Of a stretch of DNA of 64,000 nucleotides, positions 44,392-53,693 are shown in pieces. A program made the position numbers and the translations under genes. Numbering within the stretch: the stretch's first letter is position 1; every line of letters begins with the position of its first letter. The stretch is from Bordetella parapertussis (GTDB taxonomy: Bacteria > Pseudomonadota > Gammaproteobacteria > Burkholderiales > Burkholderiaceae_A). The stretch covers positions 182,455-246,454 of the forward strand of contig CAMCRF010000002.1 in the NCBI GenBank assembly GCA_945877235.1, written 5' to 3'. A model generated the notes under the pieces. That model worked only from the letters and a program-made list of their open reading frames with translations, had not been told where the DNA came from and made no database searches.

Positions 44392-45949
44392 ACTTCAGGT
44401 GAGCAAAGGTCTACAGGTCGAGGGGAGATTCTGTTTCCCGGATTCTGGCGACAGCATCCGTCTGGGCAGAGCAGATGATTCCGACATCATGTTGGGCGGC
44501 CTTTCCGTCGCAAAGCGCCACTGTGAACTGCGTCGGGGGCGCAGTGGTTGGATTCTGATGGATGCAGGGTCGCTATCCGGGACGCGAGTAAATCAGCAGT
44601 TGGTCCAAGAATATGGTCCCCTCAAGATTGGAGACCAAATTGAGATCGGGTCATGGCGATTGGCCGTGATGGGCACTCAGGTGGCTGAGCCTCCCGTGCA
44701 TATTCCTCTCGATCGCGTTGCGCTCCCTCATGTGCAATCGAGCCCCGGCATTCGGGCGCCACTGAAGCAGGAGGGGCACCCGCAGCCATGGATGCCATCT
44801 CAGCTGCGTCAGGCGCTCTTGAAGCTTCGCGTTGCCCTGGAGCGACGCAGAAGGGAATGGTCCAGCATGTCTGATGAGGCGCTTCGGCTTGAAACTGCAG
44901 AGCTTGCAGAGGCTGTGGCATCTGAAATCACTGATCTGGAACCTTCGGTTCGCGCGGCATTCGTAAAGAGATTGGTTGCAGAGTCAGTCGGGTATGGTCC
45001 GCTTGAGCCCCTGCTCTCTGACCCTGAGGTCACGGAGATCATGGTGAATGGACCCTCTGCGATTTTTGTTGAGCGTGGGGGAAGATGTGAGCAGGCGAAT
45101 GACGCCTTCTCTGATGCCCAATCTCTCCGGCTTGTTCTTGAGCGAATGTTCTCACCACTCGGCCGGCGACTTGATGAGAGCCACCCGATGGCTGACGGCC
45201 GACTTCCCTGTGGGTCACGCATCAATGCTGTTCTGTCGCCACCGGCTGTGGGAGGTCATAGCCTCACCATTCGGCGATTCCCTGAGCAGCCTCTCAAGTT
45301 TGAGGAATTGATGTCCGCTGTCGGAATGCCCGAAGCGATGTCGAGCTACCTACGCTCTGCAGTTAAGGCGCGTAAGAATCTGATTGTGAGCGGAGGCACT
45401 GGCTCTGGTAAGACCACGCTCTTGCGTGCGCTAGCCGCTCAAATTTCAGCGCATGAGCGCGTGGTCACGATCGAAGATTCGGCTGAGTTGGCATTGGCTT
45501 TGCCGAACCTTGTTGCACTTGAGTGCAGAGATGCAAATCATGAGGGGCAAGGGGCCATTCGCATCAGAGATCTTGTGCGCAATGCGCTTCGTATGCGACC
45601 CGATCGCATTATTGTGGGCGAGTGTCGGGGCGGGGAGGCACTGGACATGCTGCAAGCGATGAACACGGGTCACGAGGGATCGATGACGACCGCGCACGCC
45701 AATAATCCAAGAGAGCTGTTGGGTCGGTTGGAGGTCATGGTCCTCATGGCGGGGTTCGACCTCCCCGTTCAGGCGATTCGGGAACAGATTGCGGGCGCGC
45801 TTGACCTCATCATTCAGCAACGCCGCTTCTCCGACGGCACGCGGCGTATTGAGAGTATTACGGAGGTCTGTGGCATGGAGTCGGGCAAGGTACAGCTCCA
45901 AACTCTTATGGAGTGGTCTGCAAGCGCACAGGAGTACCGCCTGCTATGA
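44384..45949 (+). CDS. cpaF: FHA-domain-fused CpaF/TadA pilus ATPase
   Basis: The ~521-residue protein starts with an FHA domain (about 5-98; [29 protein letters not shown]) followed by a linker and a full TadA/CpaF secretion ATPase. Walker A is GGTGSGKT (337-344), Walker B is [16 protein letters not shown], and the His box is [11 protein letters not shown]. The ATPase drives Flp pilus assembly. FHA domains bind phosphothreonine, so activity may respond to a Ser/Thr kinase; that is inference. ATG 44384 begins the FHA strand; an ATG at 44366 is an alternative. It overlaps tadB by four bases. Confidence 0.92.
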   Translation: MIELQVSKGLQVEGRFCFPDSGDSIRLGRADDSDIMLGGLSVAKRHCELRRGRSGWILMDAGSLSGTRVNQQLVQEYGPLKIGDQIEIGSWRLAVMGTQVAEPPVHIPLDRVALPHVQSSPGIRAPLKQEGHPQPWMPSQLRQALLKLRVALERRRREWSSMSDEALRLETAELAEAVASEITDLEPSVRAAFVKRLVAESVGYGPLEPLLSDPEVTEIMVNGPSAIFVERGGRCEQANDAFSDAQSLRLVLERMFSPLGRRLDESHPMADGRLPCGSRINAVLSPPAVGGHSLTIRRFPEQPLKFEELMSAVGMPEAMSSYLRSAVKARKNLIVSGGTGSGKTTLLRALAAQISAHERVVTIEDSAELALALPNLVALECRDANHEGQGAIRIRDLVRNALRMRPDRIIVGECRGGEALDMLQAMNTGHEGSMTTAHANNPRELLGRLEVMVLMAGFDLPVQAIREQIAGALDLIIQQRRFSDGTRRIESITEVCGMESGKVQLQTLMEWSASAQEYRLL

Positions 45950-46776
45950 GCCCCAATACCAGTGCCGTATTTTTTGCTTTGCTATCCGGTGTTGCTGCGC
46001 TCTCCATGTCGATTGCACTTGCAGGACTTTCTTTTGATTGGACGCGACGCTTGTTAAGCGTTCCGTGGGTGGTGAGTCTGGGGCGCTTTCCGGCTTTGAG
46101 ACTGTTTGGTGCATGTGCTTTGGGTCTGATCATAGGAGCGCTTTTGTCATCCCCGCTTTGGGGCCTCACTGCAGCCATATCGACGATTTTTGCCTTTCGC
46201 ATGCACGCTCAGATTCGCATGCGCAACCGGCTGCGAGAGGTGGAGCGCCAGATCCCTGAGTTCTGCGATGCGGTCTCTGGCGCCCTGAGAGCGGGTGCGA
46301 CGCTCAGATCCTCAATCTCTCAGGCCAAGGATCAAATGACCTTACCGATTCGCCAAGAGATCGAGCGTTTGCAAAACCTGCTTCGGCTCGGCCTTTCACA
46401 GGAGGAGGCCCTCGAGCGTTGGGCCGAGAGCAGCGGATTGTCCGCAGTTAGAGACCTTGCATTCTGCGCGGGCGTTTCGAGTAGATCCGGGGGGAGCTTG
46501 GCCCCACTCGTGGAGACAATTGGCCAAAACCTTGCCGCAGAGCTTGCACTTCAGGCCAAGGCCGATGCACTAACTTCTCAGGGCAGATTGCAGGCCATTG
46601 TCATGATCGGCATTCCACCCGCCCTTCTCCTTATGACAGGGGTTATGGATGGCGGCGTCTGGGGTTTTTTCTTTGAGACGACACTCGGTACGAGTCTGTT
46701 GTGGGGGGTCTTCGCACTGGAGGTCATTGGATTGCTTTGGATTCGCAAGATCACCCGTGTGAGGAGGTCGCAATGA
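45946..46776 (+). CDS. tadB: TadB, inner-membrane platform protein
   Basis: The 276-residue protein has two N-terminal and two C-terminal membrane helices around a cytosolic T2SSF domain (LREVERQIPEFCDAVSGALRAGATLRSSI). It forms the membrane platform with TadC that couples the ATPase to pilin polymerisation. It starts at an ATGA overlap with the ATPase gene and ends in another with tadC. Confidence 0.92.
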   Translation: MSPNTSAVFFALLSGVAALSMSIALAGLSFDWTRRLLSVPWVVSLGRFPALRLFGACALGLIIGALLSSPLWGLTAAISTIFAFRMHAQIRMRNRLREVERQIPEFCDAVSGALRAGATLRSSISQAKDQMTLPIRQEIERLQNLLRLGLSQEEALERWAESSGLSAVRDLAFCAGVSSRSGGSLAPLVETIGQNLAAELALQAKADALTSQGRLQAIVMIGIPPALLLMTGVMDGGVWGFFFETTLGTSLLWGVFALEVIGLLWIRKITRVRRSQ

Positions 46777-47681
46777 TACTGACAGGACTCTTCGTGCTCA
46801 TTGGTTTCTCAGCATCTGCCTTTGGCTATCTTTTGGTGAGGGCACTAGAACGTATTCGGTCACTCATGTCAGAGTGGCCTGCCTGGAGACGAACACATCG
46901 CACTGCATCGAGTCGATTGCCCTACCCAGCAATTTCTTTGTTTTTCGCCTCTCACATACGCACGGTCTGCTCTAGGTGGACTCGACCAGACGTTGCGCTT
47001 CGAGACCGTGCTGAGCTTCAGGGGTGGCTCTTTTGGGATGAGGCTTTTCAGCGGGCGTTGCAGGTTTTAATAGGAGGGGGCGCTGCCCTCCTTGCTTGGA
47101 GCTTGTCTCTTGCGCTCTCTTTGGATTTGGCGCTGTCAGTCTTTTTTGTGTTTTGCAGTGCCATCGCGGGCTGGTTCGACCCACCGTCTCGACTAAAGGC
47201 AAGACATCGTTTGACCACCGAACACTGCGTCGACGGTCTGCCCGGGCTTTTGGATGGCATGGTCATTGCGCTTGAGGCGGGTCAAAGCCTCAGTCGCTCC
47301 CTGGATGTCAGCCTCTCGCGGGGGTTTAAGGTAAGTGATGCAGCTTGGATATCTGCCATGCGGCAGACGCTCGAAGATATGAAACGTGGTCTTGGGGCAG
47401 AGCAGGCGTTTGCACGATTGCGTAGGTTGCTCCCAATCCCCGTTATTCATCGATTTTCTTCGACGTGTGTGCTCGGGGAAACGCAAGGACAGAGTATCTC
47501 CGGGGTACTCAGGCGTCAGGCACAGCAATGCCGCAGAGAGGCCCAGATGGCCATTGAGAAGCGAGCGCTGGAGGCGCCAGTTAAGCTCATGGCCCCACTC
47601 ATGATCTGCATATTCCCCTGTACTTTCATCGTCCTTTTGGCTCCTTTGAGCCGCGCGTTGCTCTCAGTGGGAGGTGCCTGA
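46773..47681 (+). CDS. tadC: TadC, inner-membrane platform protein
   Basis: The 302-residue T2SSF-domain protein is the partner of TadB. The segment VDGLPGLLDGMVIALEAGQSLSRSLD and the GETQGQSISGVLRRQAQQCR motif are typical, and the C-terminus ends in a long hydrophobic helix (LMAPLMICIFPCTFIVLLAPL). ATG 46773 overlaps the tadB stop by four bases; the stop overlaps the next ATG by one. Confidence 0.92.
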   Translation: MILTGLFVLIGFSASAFGYLLVRALERIRSLMSEWPAWRRTHRTASSRLPYPAISLFFASHIRTVCSRWTRPDVALRDRAELQGWLFWDEAFQRALQVLIGGGAALLAWSLSLALSLDLALSVFFVFCSAIAGWFDPPSRLKARHRLTTEHCVDGLPGLLDGMVIALEAGQSLSRSLDVSLSRGFKVSDAAWISAMRQTLEDMKRGLGAEQAFARLRRLLPIPVIHRFSSTCVLGETQGQSISGVLRRQAQQCRREAQMAIEKRALEAPVKLMAPLMICIFPCTFIVLLAPLSRALLSVGGA

Positions 47682-47932
47682 TGACAATCCAGAGGTATTT
47701 CGTCTGCGATGATTTCTGGCGGCGGTTCTTGGGCTCCGCACGGGTGGGTCTTCACTCCGGTGACGTGTTGTTCTTCCCGAACACCAGTGCGGTCCACACG
47801 CTGTTTGGGCGTTTGCCCATCCGTATCCTGTTTCTGTCCCGATCTGGTGAGGTGCTCCGGGCGATTGAGAGACCGAGACGCTTTCGCATTTTCAGATGTG
47901 CGCACGCCGACTCCGTTCAGGAGGAACTATGA
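47681..47932 (+). CDS. DUF192-like protein in the Tad operon
   Basis: The 83-residue protein carries a DUF192-like core: SAVHTLFGRLPIRILFLSRSGEVLRAI, matching the 'HT..M..PiDvvFLd..G.V' pattern of that family, and an acidic C-terminal end. Canonical members are about 110-150 residues, so this is a minimal version without signal peptide. The function of DUF192 is unknown. It starts one base inside the tadC stop and overlaps the TadE-like gene by four bases. Confidence 0.65.
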   Translation: MTIQRYFVCDDFWRRFLGSARVGLHSGDVLFFPNTSAVHTLFGRLPIRILFLSRSGEVLRAIERPRRFRIFRCAHADSVQEEL

Positions 47933-48630
47933 GAACGGCCAAGGCCGCCCCCCGCGGTCTAGGGCTGGTCGAATGGGTAGTCTCTTTTCCTGCTTTCCTG
48001 ACCCTCGCACTTGGGGTCATTCAAATCGTGGTCATTGCGTTCCATGGGCTCATGCTGACTTACTCTACTCAGGAGCTTGCGAGGCTCATTTCGCTACAGG
48101 GCATTGCAGCACTCGACCAAGAGCGTGCTGCCTCACACGCGTTGAGTTGGGTTTGGGCCAGCGAGAGCGCCACGGGTGCATCGGCAGGGGGTTCGGTAGC
48201 AGGGTTTGTTCACCCATCTGCCGCGTACTTGCAGGCACGAGGGCTGAGAACCATTCAGATCACTCGGATCAGCCCCTCCAGAGAGGATCTCGCGAGCTGG
48301 ACTTCTTCACATGATCATCGGTTCCTGCCAATGTCTCCCGGCGAGCATATCGCTGCCAGCGTTTCACATGGACAAAAGTCGCTCAATGAGGTGAGCACTG
48401 TGGTGATTGAGGTGGTCTCAGTGATCCATCTCTCCGTTCCTTTTGTGGGCCGGCTGATGGGGGAAGTCATTGCGGCATCCCAGGGTTGCAAGACGTCGCT
48501 TGCATTCAGTGAAGATTGTCTCTTCCTAAAGGGAAGACACCCCCTACACCCAGGAAAGTCTATGCTTCCAATGAAGCGACTGGGACGATCCTTACTCCAG
48601 CCCGCAATCGATATGGCAAAGCTTCCCTAG
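47929..48630 (+). CDS. TadE-like pseudopilin
   Basis: The 233-residue protein begins MRTAKAAPRG/LGLVEWVVSF: a basic leader, Gly, and Glu at +5, then a hydrophobic helix and the TadE-like segment LMLTYSTQELARLISLQG. The rest is soluble. GGAGGAAC precedes the ATG. It is the last gene of the Tad operon, and its stop overlaps the converging acetyltransferase gene by four bases. Confidence 0.75.
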   Translation: MRTAKAAPRGLGLVEWVVSFPAFLTLALGVIQIVVIAFHGLMLTYSTQELARLISLQGIAALDQERAASHALSWVWASESATGASAGGSVAGFVHPSAAYLQARGLRTIQITRISPSREDLASWTSSHDHRFLPMSPGEHIAASVSHGQKSLNEVSTVVIEVVSVIHLSVPFVGRLMGEVIAASQGCKTSLAFSEDCLFLKGRHPLHPGKSMLPMKRLGRSLLQPAIDMAKLP

Positions 48631-49193
48631 AGCGGAATTTTGAACCGAATCCCCCGCTCTCCTCCGAGCTCGGGGGGGGACGTAAACCGCGCAATCTCGA
48701 CGCCCCCATTTTTCTGTATGACGCGTTGGGAGGCCCAAAAATCCTCTCGGGTGCACAGCGTGACAAACGGCATGCGCAAGGCTCTCGCTTCAACCAGCAT
48801 AAGGCCCAGAGCCTGCGTTGCGACCCCCTTATTTCGACTCCACGGCACCACGGCGTAGCCAATGTGGCCCAGGCAAGTCGGCGGAAGCTCCGTGCTGCCA
48901 GGCGCCCAGCGAAACCCAATGGTGCCAAGAAATCCCTCCGACCAAATCCATCTCAGAATCGAGGGGAGACGCGGGACAGTGGACCCATCCGGGCACAGTA
49001 TGGGAGGCCCCAAGGCCTCTGGGTCATGCGCTTGTCTCAGGTACTCTTCTGGCTGATATTGGGCAAGCGCGAGCGCAAGCTGAAGGCCTTTTTCACCGAG
49101 CATGGGGTTGGGGTTGAAACCACGTCGGAGTGCCTCGACGTATTCGGGCATTCCCGCCACATGGGGTCTCATGAGTTGAAGGTTATGCAGCAA
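48627..49193 (-). CDS. GNAT-family N-acetyltransferase
   Basis: The 188-residue protein has the GNAT core: IGYAVVPWSRNKGVATQALGLMLVEA holds strand beta4 and the acetyl-CoA pyrophosphate loop (a variant of RxxGxA), followed by FVTLCTREDFWASQRVIQKNGGV. The N-terminus resembles RimJ/RimL-like small-molecule acetyltransferases. The substrate is unknown. It overlaps the end of the upstream cysteine-cluster gene by 11 bases. Confidence 0.85.
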   Translation of the reverse strand: MLHNLQLMRPHVAGMPEYVEALRRGFNPNPMLGEKGLQLALALAQYQPEEYLRQAHDPEALGPPILCPDGSTVPRLPSILRWIWSEGFLGTIGFRWAPGSTELPPTCLGHIGYAVVPWSRNKGVATQALGLMLVEARALRMPFVTLCTREDFWASQRVIQKNGGVEIARFTSPPELGGERGIRFKIPL

Positions 49194-49530
49194 ACGCTCC
49201 GCTCCTTAAGCGCAAAGCTTTGCATGCTGCGTTCTCGGTGCCATCCTCGTTCAAGATATTGAATTCACGACAGGGGCTTGGACGGTTCTCGTAAATTGAG
49301 CATCGGTAGCCATGCTCATCAGAATGCCTCAGCGCGATGCAGGGCCTCCCTCCAGACTCCGTTCCCTTCATGCAGGCGAGGTGGGGAGTTAGTTGCGTTG
49401 TAAGCTCGGACGGCACACCGGCGCTGCGCGTTGACGCGATCTCCCCGTGGTAGAAGCTAACCCGAAAATGCTGGCAGCACTGACCGCATCGGAAACAAGG
49501 GTTGCTGAGGTCGTTTTCCATCAGTGCCAT
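49183..49530 (-). CDS. YkgJ-family cysteine-cluster protein
   Basis: The ~115-residue protein shows the CxxCGxCC-type cluster FRCGQCCQHFRVSF near the N-terminus and a second set (RPCIALR, YRCSIYENRPSPCREF), which is the YkgJ (UPF0153) pattern presumed to bind metal. Function is unknown. The start is the ATG giving MALMENDLSN; a longer frame to 49572 enters the tRNA-flanking region. It forms a two-gene unit with the acetyltransferase gene. Confidence 0.85.
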   Translation of the reverse strand: MALMENDLSNPCFRCGQCCQHFRVSFYHGEIASTRSAGVPSELTTQLTPHLACMKGTESGGRPCIALRHSDEHGYRCSIYENRPSPCREFNILNEDGTENAACKALRLRSGAFAA

Positions 49531-49576
49531 TGGGCGTCTGCTGCTTGAGGCCGTCGCTTGAATAGCGCACAAAAAG

Positions 49577-49652
<76 letters not shown>

Positions 49653-49767
49653 AAGGGGACGAAGTATAGCAAAGCTCGCCTCGCGTCGGGAGGGATGACG
49701 TGCGTGGTGGAAAATCGGTGTGATTTCGGGTGTGATTGCGCTGAAACTCTCTCTACGGAGCCCTGGA

Positions 49768-51126
49768 ATGATCTTTTCTTTTCTCGACCGGTCTGTGCAC
49801 TCTCGCCTTGCAGCCCTTGGGCTCGCGGCCATGCTGGTTTTGCCTTTACCCGCATACGCGGCCAATTTTCTTCGTGCGGGTCCCATGGTAGGCGATGCCG
49901 ACATGCACAACGTCAGCATCTGGCTGCAGACCGAGCGGCCTGGACCTGTAAGCCTGTCGTATTGGCCGACTGAGACCCCGGACCAGAGGCGCGAGATGAC
50001 CCTGACCACGCAGGATGAAGGCATTGCCACTGCGACGCTGCGGGTACGAGGCCTCAAGCCAGGGCAGACGTATGCCTACCAGGTCAGTGTTGATGGCAAG
50101 CCCAGCGCTGTCTTGCAGTTCAAGACCCAGCCGCGATGGCAGTATCGAAATGGCGTTCAGCCTCCAAACTTTCGCTTGGCGATGGGGTCTTGCACCTACA
50201 TCAACGAGCCCGACAAGGACCGTGATGGCCGGCCGTATGGAGGCGACTATCAGATCTTTGATCGCATGGCAGACGCCAAGCCAGACCTCACGCTTTGGCT
50301 CGGTGACAACGTCTATTTTCGCGAGAACGATTACACCAGCGCCGAGGGCATGGCCCACCGGTATCGCCACGACCGCGCGCTCCCTCAACTTCAGCGCCTG
50401 CTGCAAACGGGTCGTCACCACGCCATTTGGGACGATCATGACTACGGCCCCAACAACGCTAACCAAAGCTTCACCCTCAAGGCAGATGCACTGAGCCTGT
50501 TTCAGCGTTATTGGGCCAATCGCAGCCATGGGCTGCCCGGACATCCCGGCGTCTATGGGAACTTTATGGAGGGTGATGTCGAATTCTTTCTGATGGACAA
50601 CCGAAGCTTCAGAGACTCCGACGAAGACCTCCGTAACCCGAGCAAAGCCCAGTTTGGCACGGAGCAGATGCGTTGGCTCAAGAACGCGCTTTTGGCCTCC
50701 ACAGCAACCTTCAAAGTGATCGCTGCAGGCGGACAATTCCTCAATGACTACAACCGATTTGAGGGCTGGACACACTTCAAGGCTGAGCGTGCAGACTTCA
50801 TGGAATGGCTCGCAGCCAATCGGGTTCGGGGCGTGGTCTTTCTGAGCGGTGACCGCCACCACACGGAGCTCATCCGATTGCCAAGGCATGGGCATTACCC
50901 GCTCTACGAGCTCACCTGCTCGCCACTGACTGCAGGCCCCTCCAAGGGGATGGGCGATGAAGACAAAAAGTCCTTCCTGGTGCCTGGCACGCTCGTGCAA
51001 CAGCGCAACTTCTGCACCATTGATTTCTCAGGCGATCGTAAGGCCCGCAAGATGGTGTTGAAGTCCCATAACAGCGATGGCACGCCGCTCTGGACGCACG
51101 AAATCAACGAGTCTGAGTTGAGGTGA
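49768..51126 (+). CDS. PhoD-like alkaline phosphatase/phosphodiesterase
   Basis: The ~452-residue protein has a signal peptide (hydrophobic to about residue 32, ending AYAA), an N-terminal Fn3-like PhoD domain (about 35-125) and a metallophosphatase domain with LAMGSCTY, LWLGDNVYF, IWDDHDYGPN and FLSGDRHHTEL. These are the PhoD metal-binding blocks. The signal lacks a clear twin-arginine motif (an SRLAALGL segment is seen). ATG 49768 follows GGAG; the frame is open to 49720. It may belong to the PhoBR regulon, which is inference. It overlaps tcdA by 23 bases. Confidence 0.88.
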   Translation: MIFSFLDRSVHSRLAALGLAAMLVLPLPAYAANFLRAGPMVGDADMHNVSIWLQTERPGPVSLSYWPTETPDQRREMTLTTQDEGIATATLRVRGLKPGQTYAYQVSVDGKPSAVLQFKTQPRWQYRNGVQPPNFRLAMGSCTYINEPDKDRDGRPYGGDYQIFDRMADAKPDLTLWLGDNVYFRENDYTSAEGMAHRYRHDRALPQLQRLLQTGRHHAIWDDHDYGPNNANQSFTLKADALSLFQRYWANRSHGLPGHPGVYGNFMEGDVEFFLMDNRSFRDSDEDLRNPSKAQFGTEQMRWLKNALLASTATFKVIAAGGQFLNDYNRFEGWTHFKAERADFMEWLAANRVRGVVFLSGDRHHTELIRLPRHGHYPLYELTCSPLTAGPSKGMGDEDKKSFLVPGTLVQQRNFCTIDFSGDRKARKMVLKSHNSDGTPLWTHEINESELR

Positions 51127-51874
51127 TGCGACTCATGGCCTGAGCTGCCGCCGCAAAACCAATCCCGGCCGTAACCGTAACCAGCGACCCATAGCCAGCG
51201 CAGGCCAGGCGTGCGGCTGGGTTGCAGTCGGGCGTGGATACAGAAGGCTGCTCGCAGTAGACCACGGGGACGCGCATGCGCCCCTCTCGTGCAAACCCAT
51301 AGGACTTTCGCAGCTGATAGCGCAGTTTTGAGAGCAGCGGGTCTTGCTCTGAGGCCGACAAGTCGGCGGTGCGAATGCGGGTGGGGTCTGTCTTGCCCCC
51401 TGCACCACCGCAGACGATGAGCCGTGAGGCGCGTTGGGCGTTGGAAAAATGAAGCACCATGGCGCGCTTTGCAGCAAGGTCATCGCATGCATCGATCCAG
51501 AAATCGGCCTGCTCCATGAGCGAGCCAGCATTCTCTGGGCTCAGAAAGGTATCGAGCACCTGCACGTCACAGTCAGGGTTGAAGTCGGCGATACGGGTCC
51601 TGAGGGCCTCGCCTTTGTGCTGTCCCAGGCTTGAGCATGTGGCCTGAACCTGGCGATTCAGGTTCGATTCGGCGACATGATCAAGGTCAACCAGCACAAG
51701 CCCTCCAGCCCCGCTTCGGGCAAGGGCTTCAGCGCTCCAGGAGCCCACGCCGCCGATGCCCACAATGCCAATACGGGCAGATCGGAGCCGCGCAAAGCCC
51801 TCTTGGGAGAAGAGCCTCGCGCTGCTTGCGAGGCGACGCGGAACATTGGCATCACCTGATCCACCCGTATGCAT
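51104..51874 (-). CDS. tcdA: TcdA, tRNA threonylcarbamoyladenosine dehydratase
   Basis: The 256-residue E1-like enzyme closes t6A to cyclic ct6A in tRNA. The adenylation loop is IGIVGIGGVGSWSAEAL, followed by LVDLDHVAESNLNRQ, FWIDACDDL and the TcdA-typical VVCGGAGGK-like segment (IVCGGAGGKTDPTRIRTADLS). CEQP near the C-terminus also fits. MoeB and ThiF lack that last pattern. It converges on the phosphatase gene with a 23-base overlap. Confidence 0.92.
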   Translation of the reverse strand: MHTGGSGDANVPRRLASSARLFSQEGFARLRSARIGIVGIGGVGSWSAEALARSGAGGLVLVDLDHVAESNLNRQVQATCSSLGQHKGEALRTRIADFNPDCDVQVLDTFLSPENAGSLMEQADFWIDACDDLAAKRAMVLHFSNAQRASRLIVCGGAGGKTDPTRIRTADLSASEQDPLLSKLRYQLRKSYGFAREGRMRVPVVYCEQPSVSTPDCNPAARLACAGYGSLVTVTAGIGFAAAAQAMSRITSTQTR

Positions 51875-51894
51875 CGGCTATGGCAACAGATCAG

Positions 51895-52866
51895 CTATGG
51901 CAACAGAATGGTCGAACCCGTCGTTTTGCGGGCTTCAAGGTCTCTGTGCGCTTGTGCCACGTCTGCCAACGCGTAGGTCTGATCAATCTTGATTTTGACC
52001 TTACCTGAGCTGACCATCTTGACCAATTCGCCTGCAGTCTGTTCGAGCTCGGGGCGTGTGGCCGTGTAGGGCATGAGCGATGGGCGCGTAATGAAGAGAT
52101 GGCCTTGCAAGACCGCGAGGTCGAGGGGCGGCACCTTGCCCGATGCATTGCCAAAGCTCACCATGAGGCCGTACTTACGAAGGCACTGCAGGCTCTTCTC
52201 GAAAGTGCTCTTCCCAACGGAATCGTAGACCACATCCACGCCACGACCATTGGTGATCGCCTTCACCTGTTCGACGAAGTCCTCGGTGCTGTAGTTGATG
52301 ACATGGTCTGCGCCGTGGGCCTTCGCGAGCGCACATTTTTCATCTGAGCCCGCTGTGCCGATCACGGTGACACCCATATGCTTGGCCCACTGCATTGCGA
52401 TTAGTCCGACACCGCCCGCAGCAGCATGGAACAGAATGGTGTGGCCCTTTTGCAGGTTCGCTGTTCGGCGAAAGAGGTATTGCGCTGTCATGCCTTTGAG
52501 CATCATGGCTGCGCCGGTTTCAAAGCTGATGGACTTGGGAAGCTTGATGAGCAGCCCAGCTGGCATGACACGCGCGTCGCAGTAGGCGCCCATGGGCCGC
52601 CCCGAGTAGGCGACTCGGTCGCCGACTTTGACGTGACTCACGCCCTCGCCAACGGCTTCTACAACGCCCGCGGCTTCCATGCCCAGCGTGCACGGATAGG
52701 ACTCCGCGGGGTAGGTTCCCGTGCGGAAGTAGACATCAATGTAGTTGAGGCCAATGGCGTGATGACGCACCAGCGCTTGGCCTGGGCCTGGTTTGCCCAA
52801 AGAAACATCAACAATTTTCATGGCCTCCGGACCGCCCGGCGCCTGGATTTGTACGGCTCTGGTCAT
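51895..52866 (-). CDS. NADPH:quinone oxidoreductase (Qor-like, zinc-independent MDR)
   Basis: The ~323-residue medium-chain reductase has the quinone oxidoreductase N-terminal pattern (NYIDVYFRTGTYP, LGMEAAGVVEAVG) and the nucleotide loop HAAAGGVGLIAMQWAK. The zinc-ligand cysteines of alcohol dehydrogenases are absent. The start is the ATG giving MTRAVQIQAPGG; a longer frame to 52914 has no support. It lies 20 bases after the tcdA start region on the same strand and is divergent from yebC. Confidence 0.9.
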   Translation of the reverse strand: MTRAVQIQAPGGPEAMKIVDVSLGKPGPGQALVRHHAIGLNYIDVYFRTGTYPAESYPCTLGMEAAGVVEAVGEGVSHVKVGDRVAYSGRPMGAYCDARVMPAGLLIKLPKSISFETGAAMMLKGMTAQYLFRRTANLQKGHTILFHAAAGGVGLIAMQWAKHMGVTVIGTAGSDEKCALAKAHGADHVINYSTEDFVEQVKAITNGRGVDVVYDSVGKSTFEKSLQCLRKYGLMVSFGNASGKVPPLDLAVLQGHLFITRPSLMPYTATRPELEQTAGELVKMVSSGKVKIKIDQTYALADVAQAHRDLEARKTTGSTILLP

Positions 52867-52958
52867 GGAATGCTCCGTGTGAGAAGGGGTCACAAACTGT
52901 AGACCAGCCCGCACCCCGCGTAAAATAAGGGCTTAAACCTAAAGGGGCAGCTCTCACC

Positions 52959-53684
52959 ATGGCAGGACATTCCAAATGGGCCAATATTCAGCACCGCAAG
53001 GGCCGACAGGACGAAAAGCGTGGCCGAATCTTTACCCGAATCATTAAAGAGGTCACGGTAGCCGCCAAATTGGGTGGTGGAGATCCTGCCACCAATCCTC
53101 GGCTTCGCATGGCTATGGACAAGGCAGGAGACGCCAACATGCCCAAGGACAAGGTGCTCGACGCCATCAAGCGCGGAACCGGCCAGCTCGATGGCGTGAA
53201 CTATGAAGAAATCCGTTACGAGGGCTACGGCATTGGTGGTGCAGCCGTGATTGTCGACTGCCTGACGGACAACCGAACCCGCACAGTAGCCGAAGTCCGC
53301 CACGCCTTTTCCAAACATGGCGGAAATCTGGGCACCGATGGCTCGGTGGCCTTCATGTTCAAGCACTGTGGGCAAATGTTGTTTGCGCCCGGAACCTCCG
53401 AGGACGCAGTGATGGAGGTGGCGCTCGAGGCTGGCGCCGAAGATGTCATCGTGGACGAAGAGGGCACCATCGAGGTGCTGACAGGCCCCGCTGAGCTCGC
53501 ATCGGTTCGCGCAGCCCTCGAGGCTAAAGGCCTCAAGCCCGAGCTTGCCGAGGTCACCATGCGGCCCGATAACCAGTCTGAGCTAGGCGGCGATGAGGGG
53601 GTCCGTATGCAGAAATTGCTCGATGCCTTGGAGAACCTGGATGACGTGCAGGACGTGTACTCCAATGCAGTCATCTCGGAATAG
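52959..53684 (+). CDS. YebC/PmpR-family protein
   Basis: The 241-residue protein begins [21 protein letters not shown], the YebC signature, and has the three-domain layout with [17 protein letters not shown] and FMFKHCGQ. The family is described as transcriptional regulators and, more recently, as ribosome-acting translation factors. AAAGGGGC precedes the start. It is followed at nine bases by purD. Confidence 0.95.
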   Translation: MAGHSKWANIQHRKGRQDEKRGRIFTRIIKEVTVAAKLGGGDPATNPRLRMAMDKAGDANMPKDKVLDAIKRGTGQLDGVNYEEIRYEGYGIGGAAVIVDCLTDNRTRTVAEVRHAFSKHGGNLGTDGSVAFMFKHCGQMLFAPGTSEDAVMEVALEAGAEDVIVDEEGTIEVLTGPAELASVRAALEAKGLKPELAEVTMRPDNQSELGGDEGVRMQKLLDALENLDDVQDVYSNAVISE

Positions 53685-53693
53685 GCAAGCAGT

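Noticed and set aside
49846..51000. 384-codon open frame on the minus strand
   Set aside because: It lies wholly antisense to the PhoD-like gene, which has a signal peptide and all metal-binding motifs. The antisense product has no recognisable domain.
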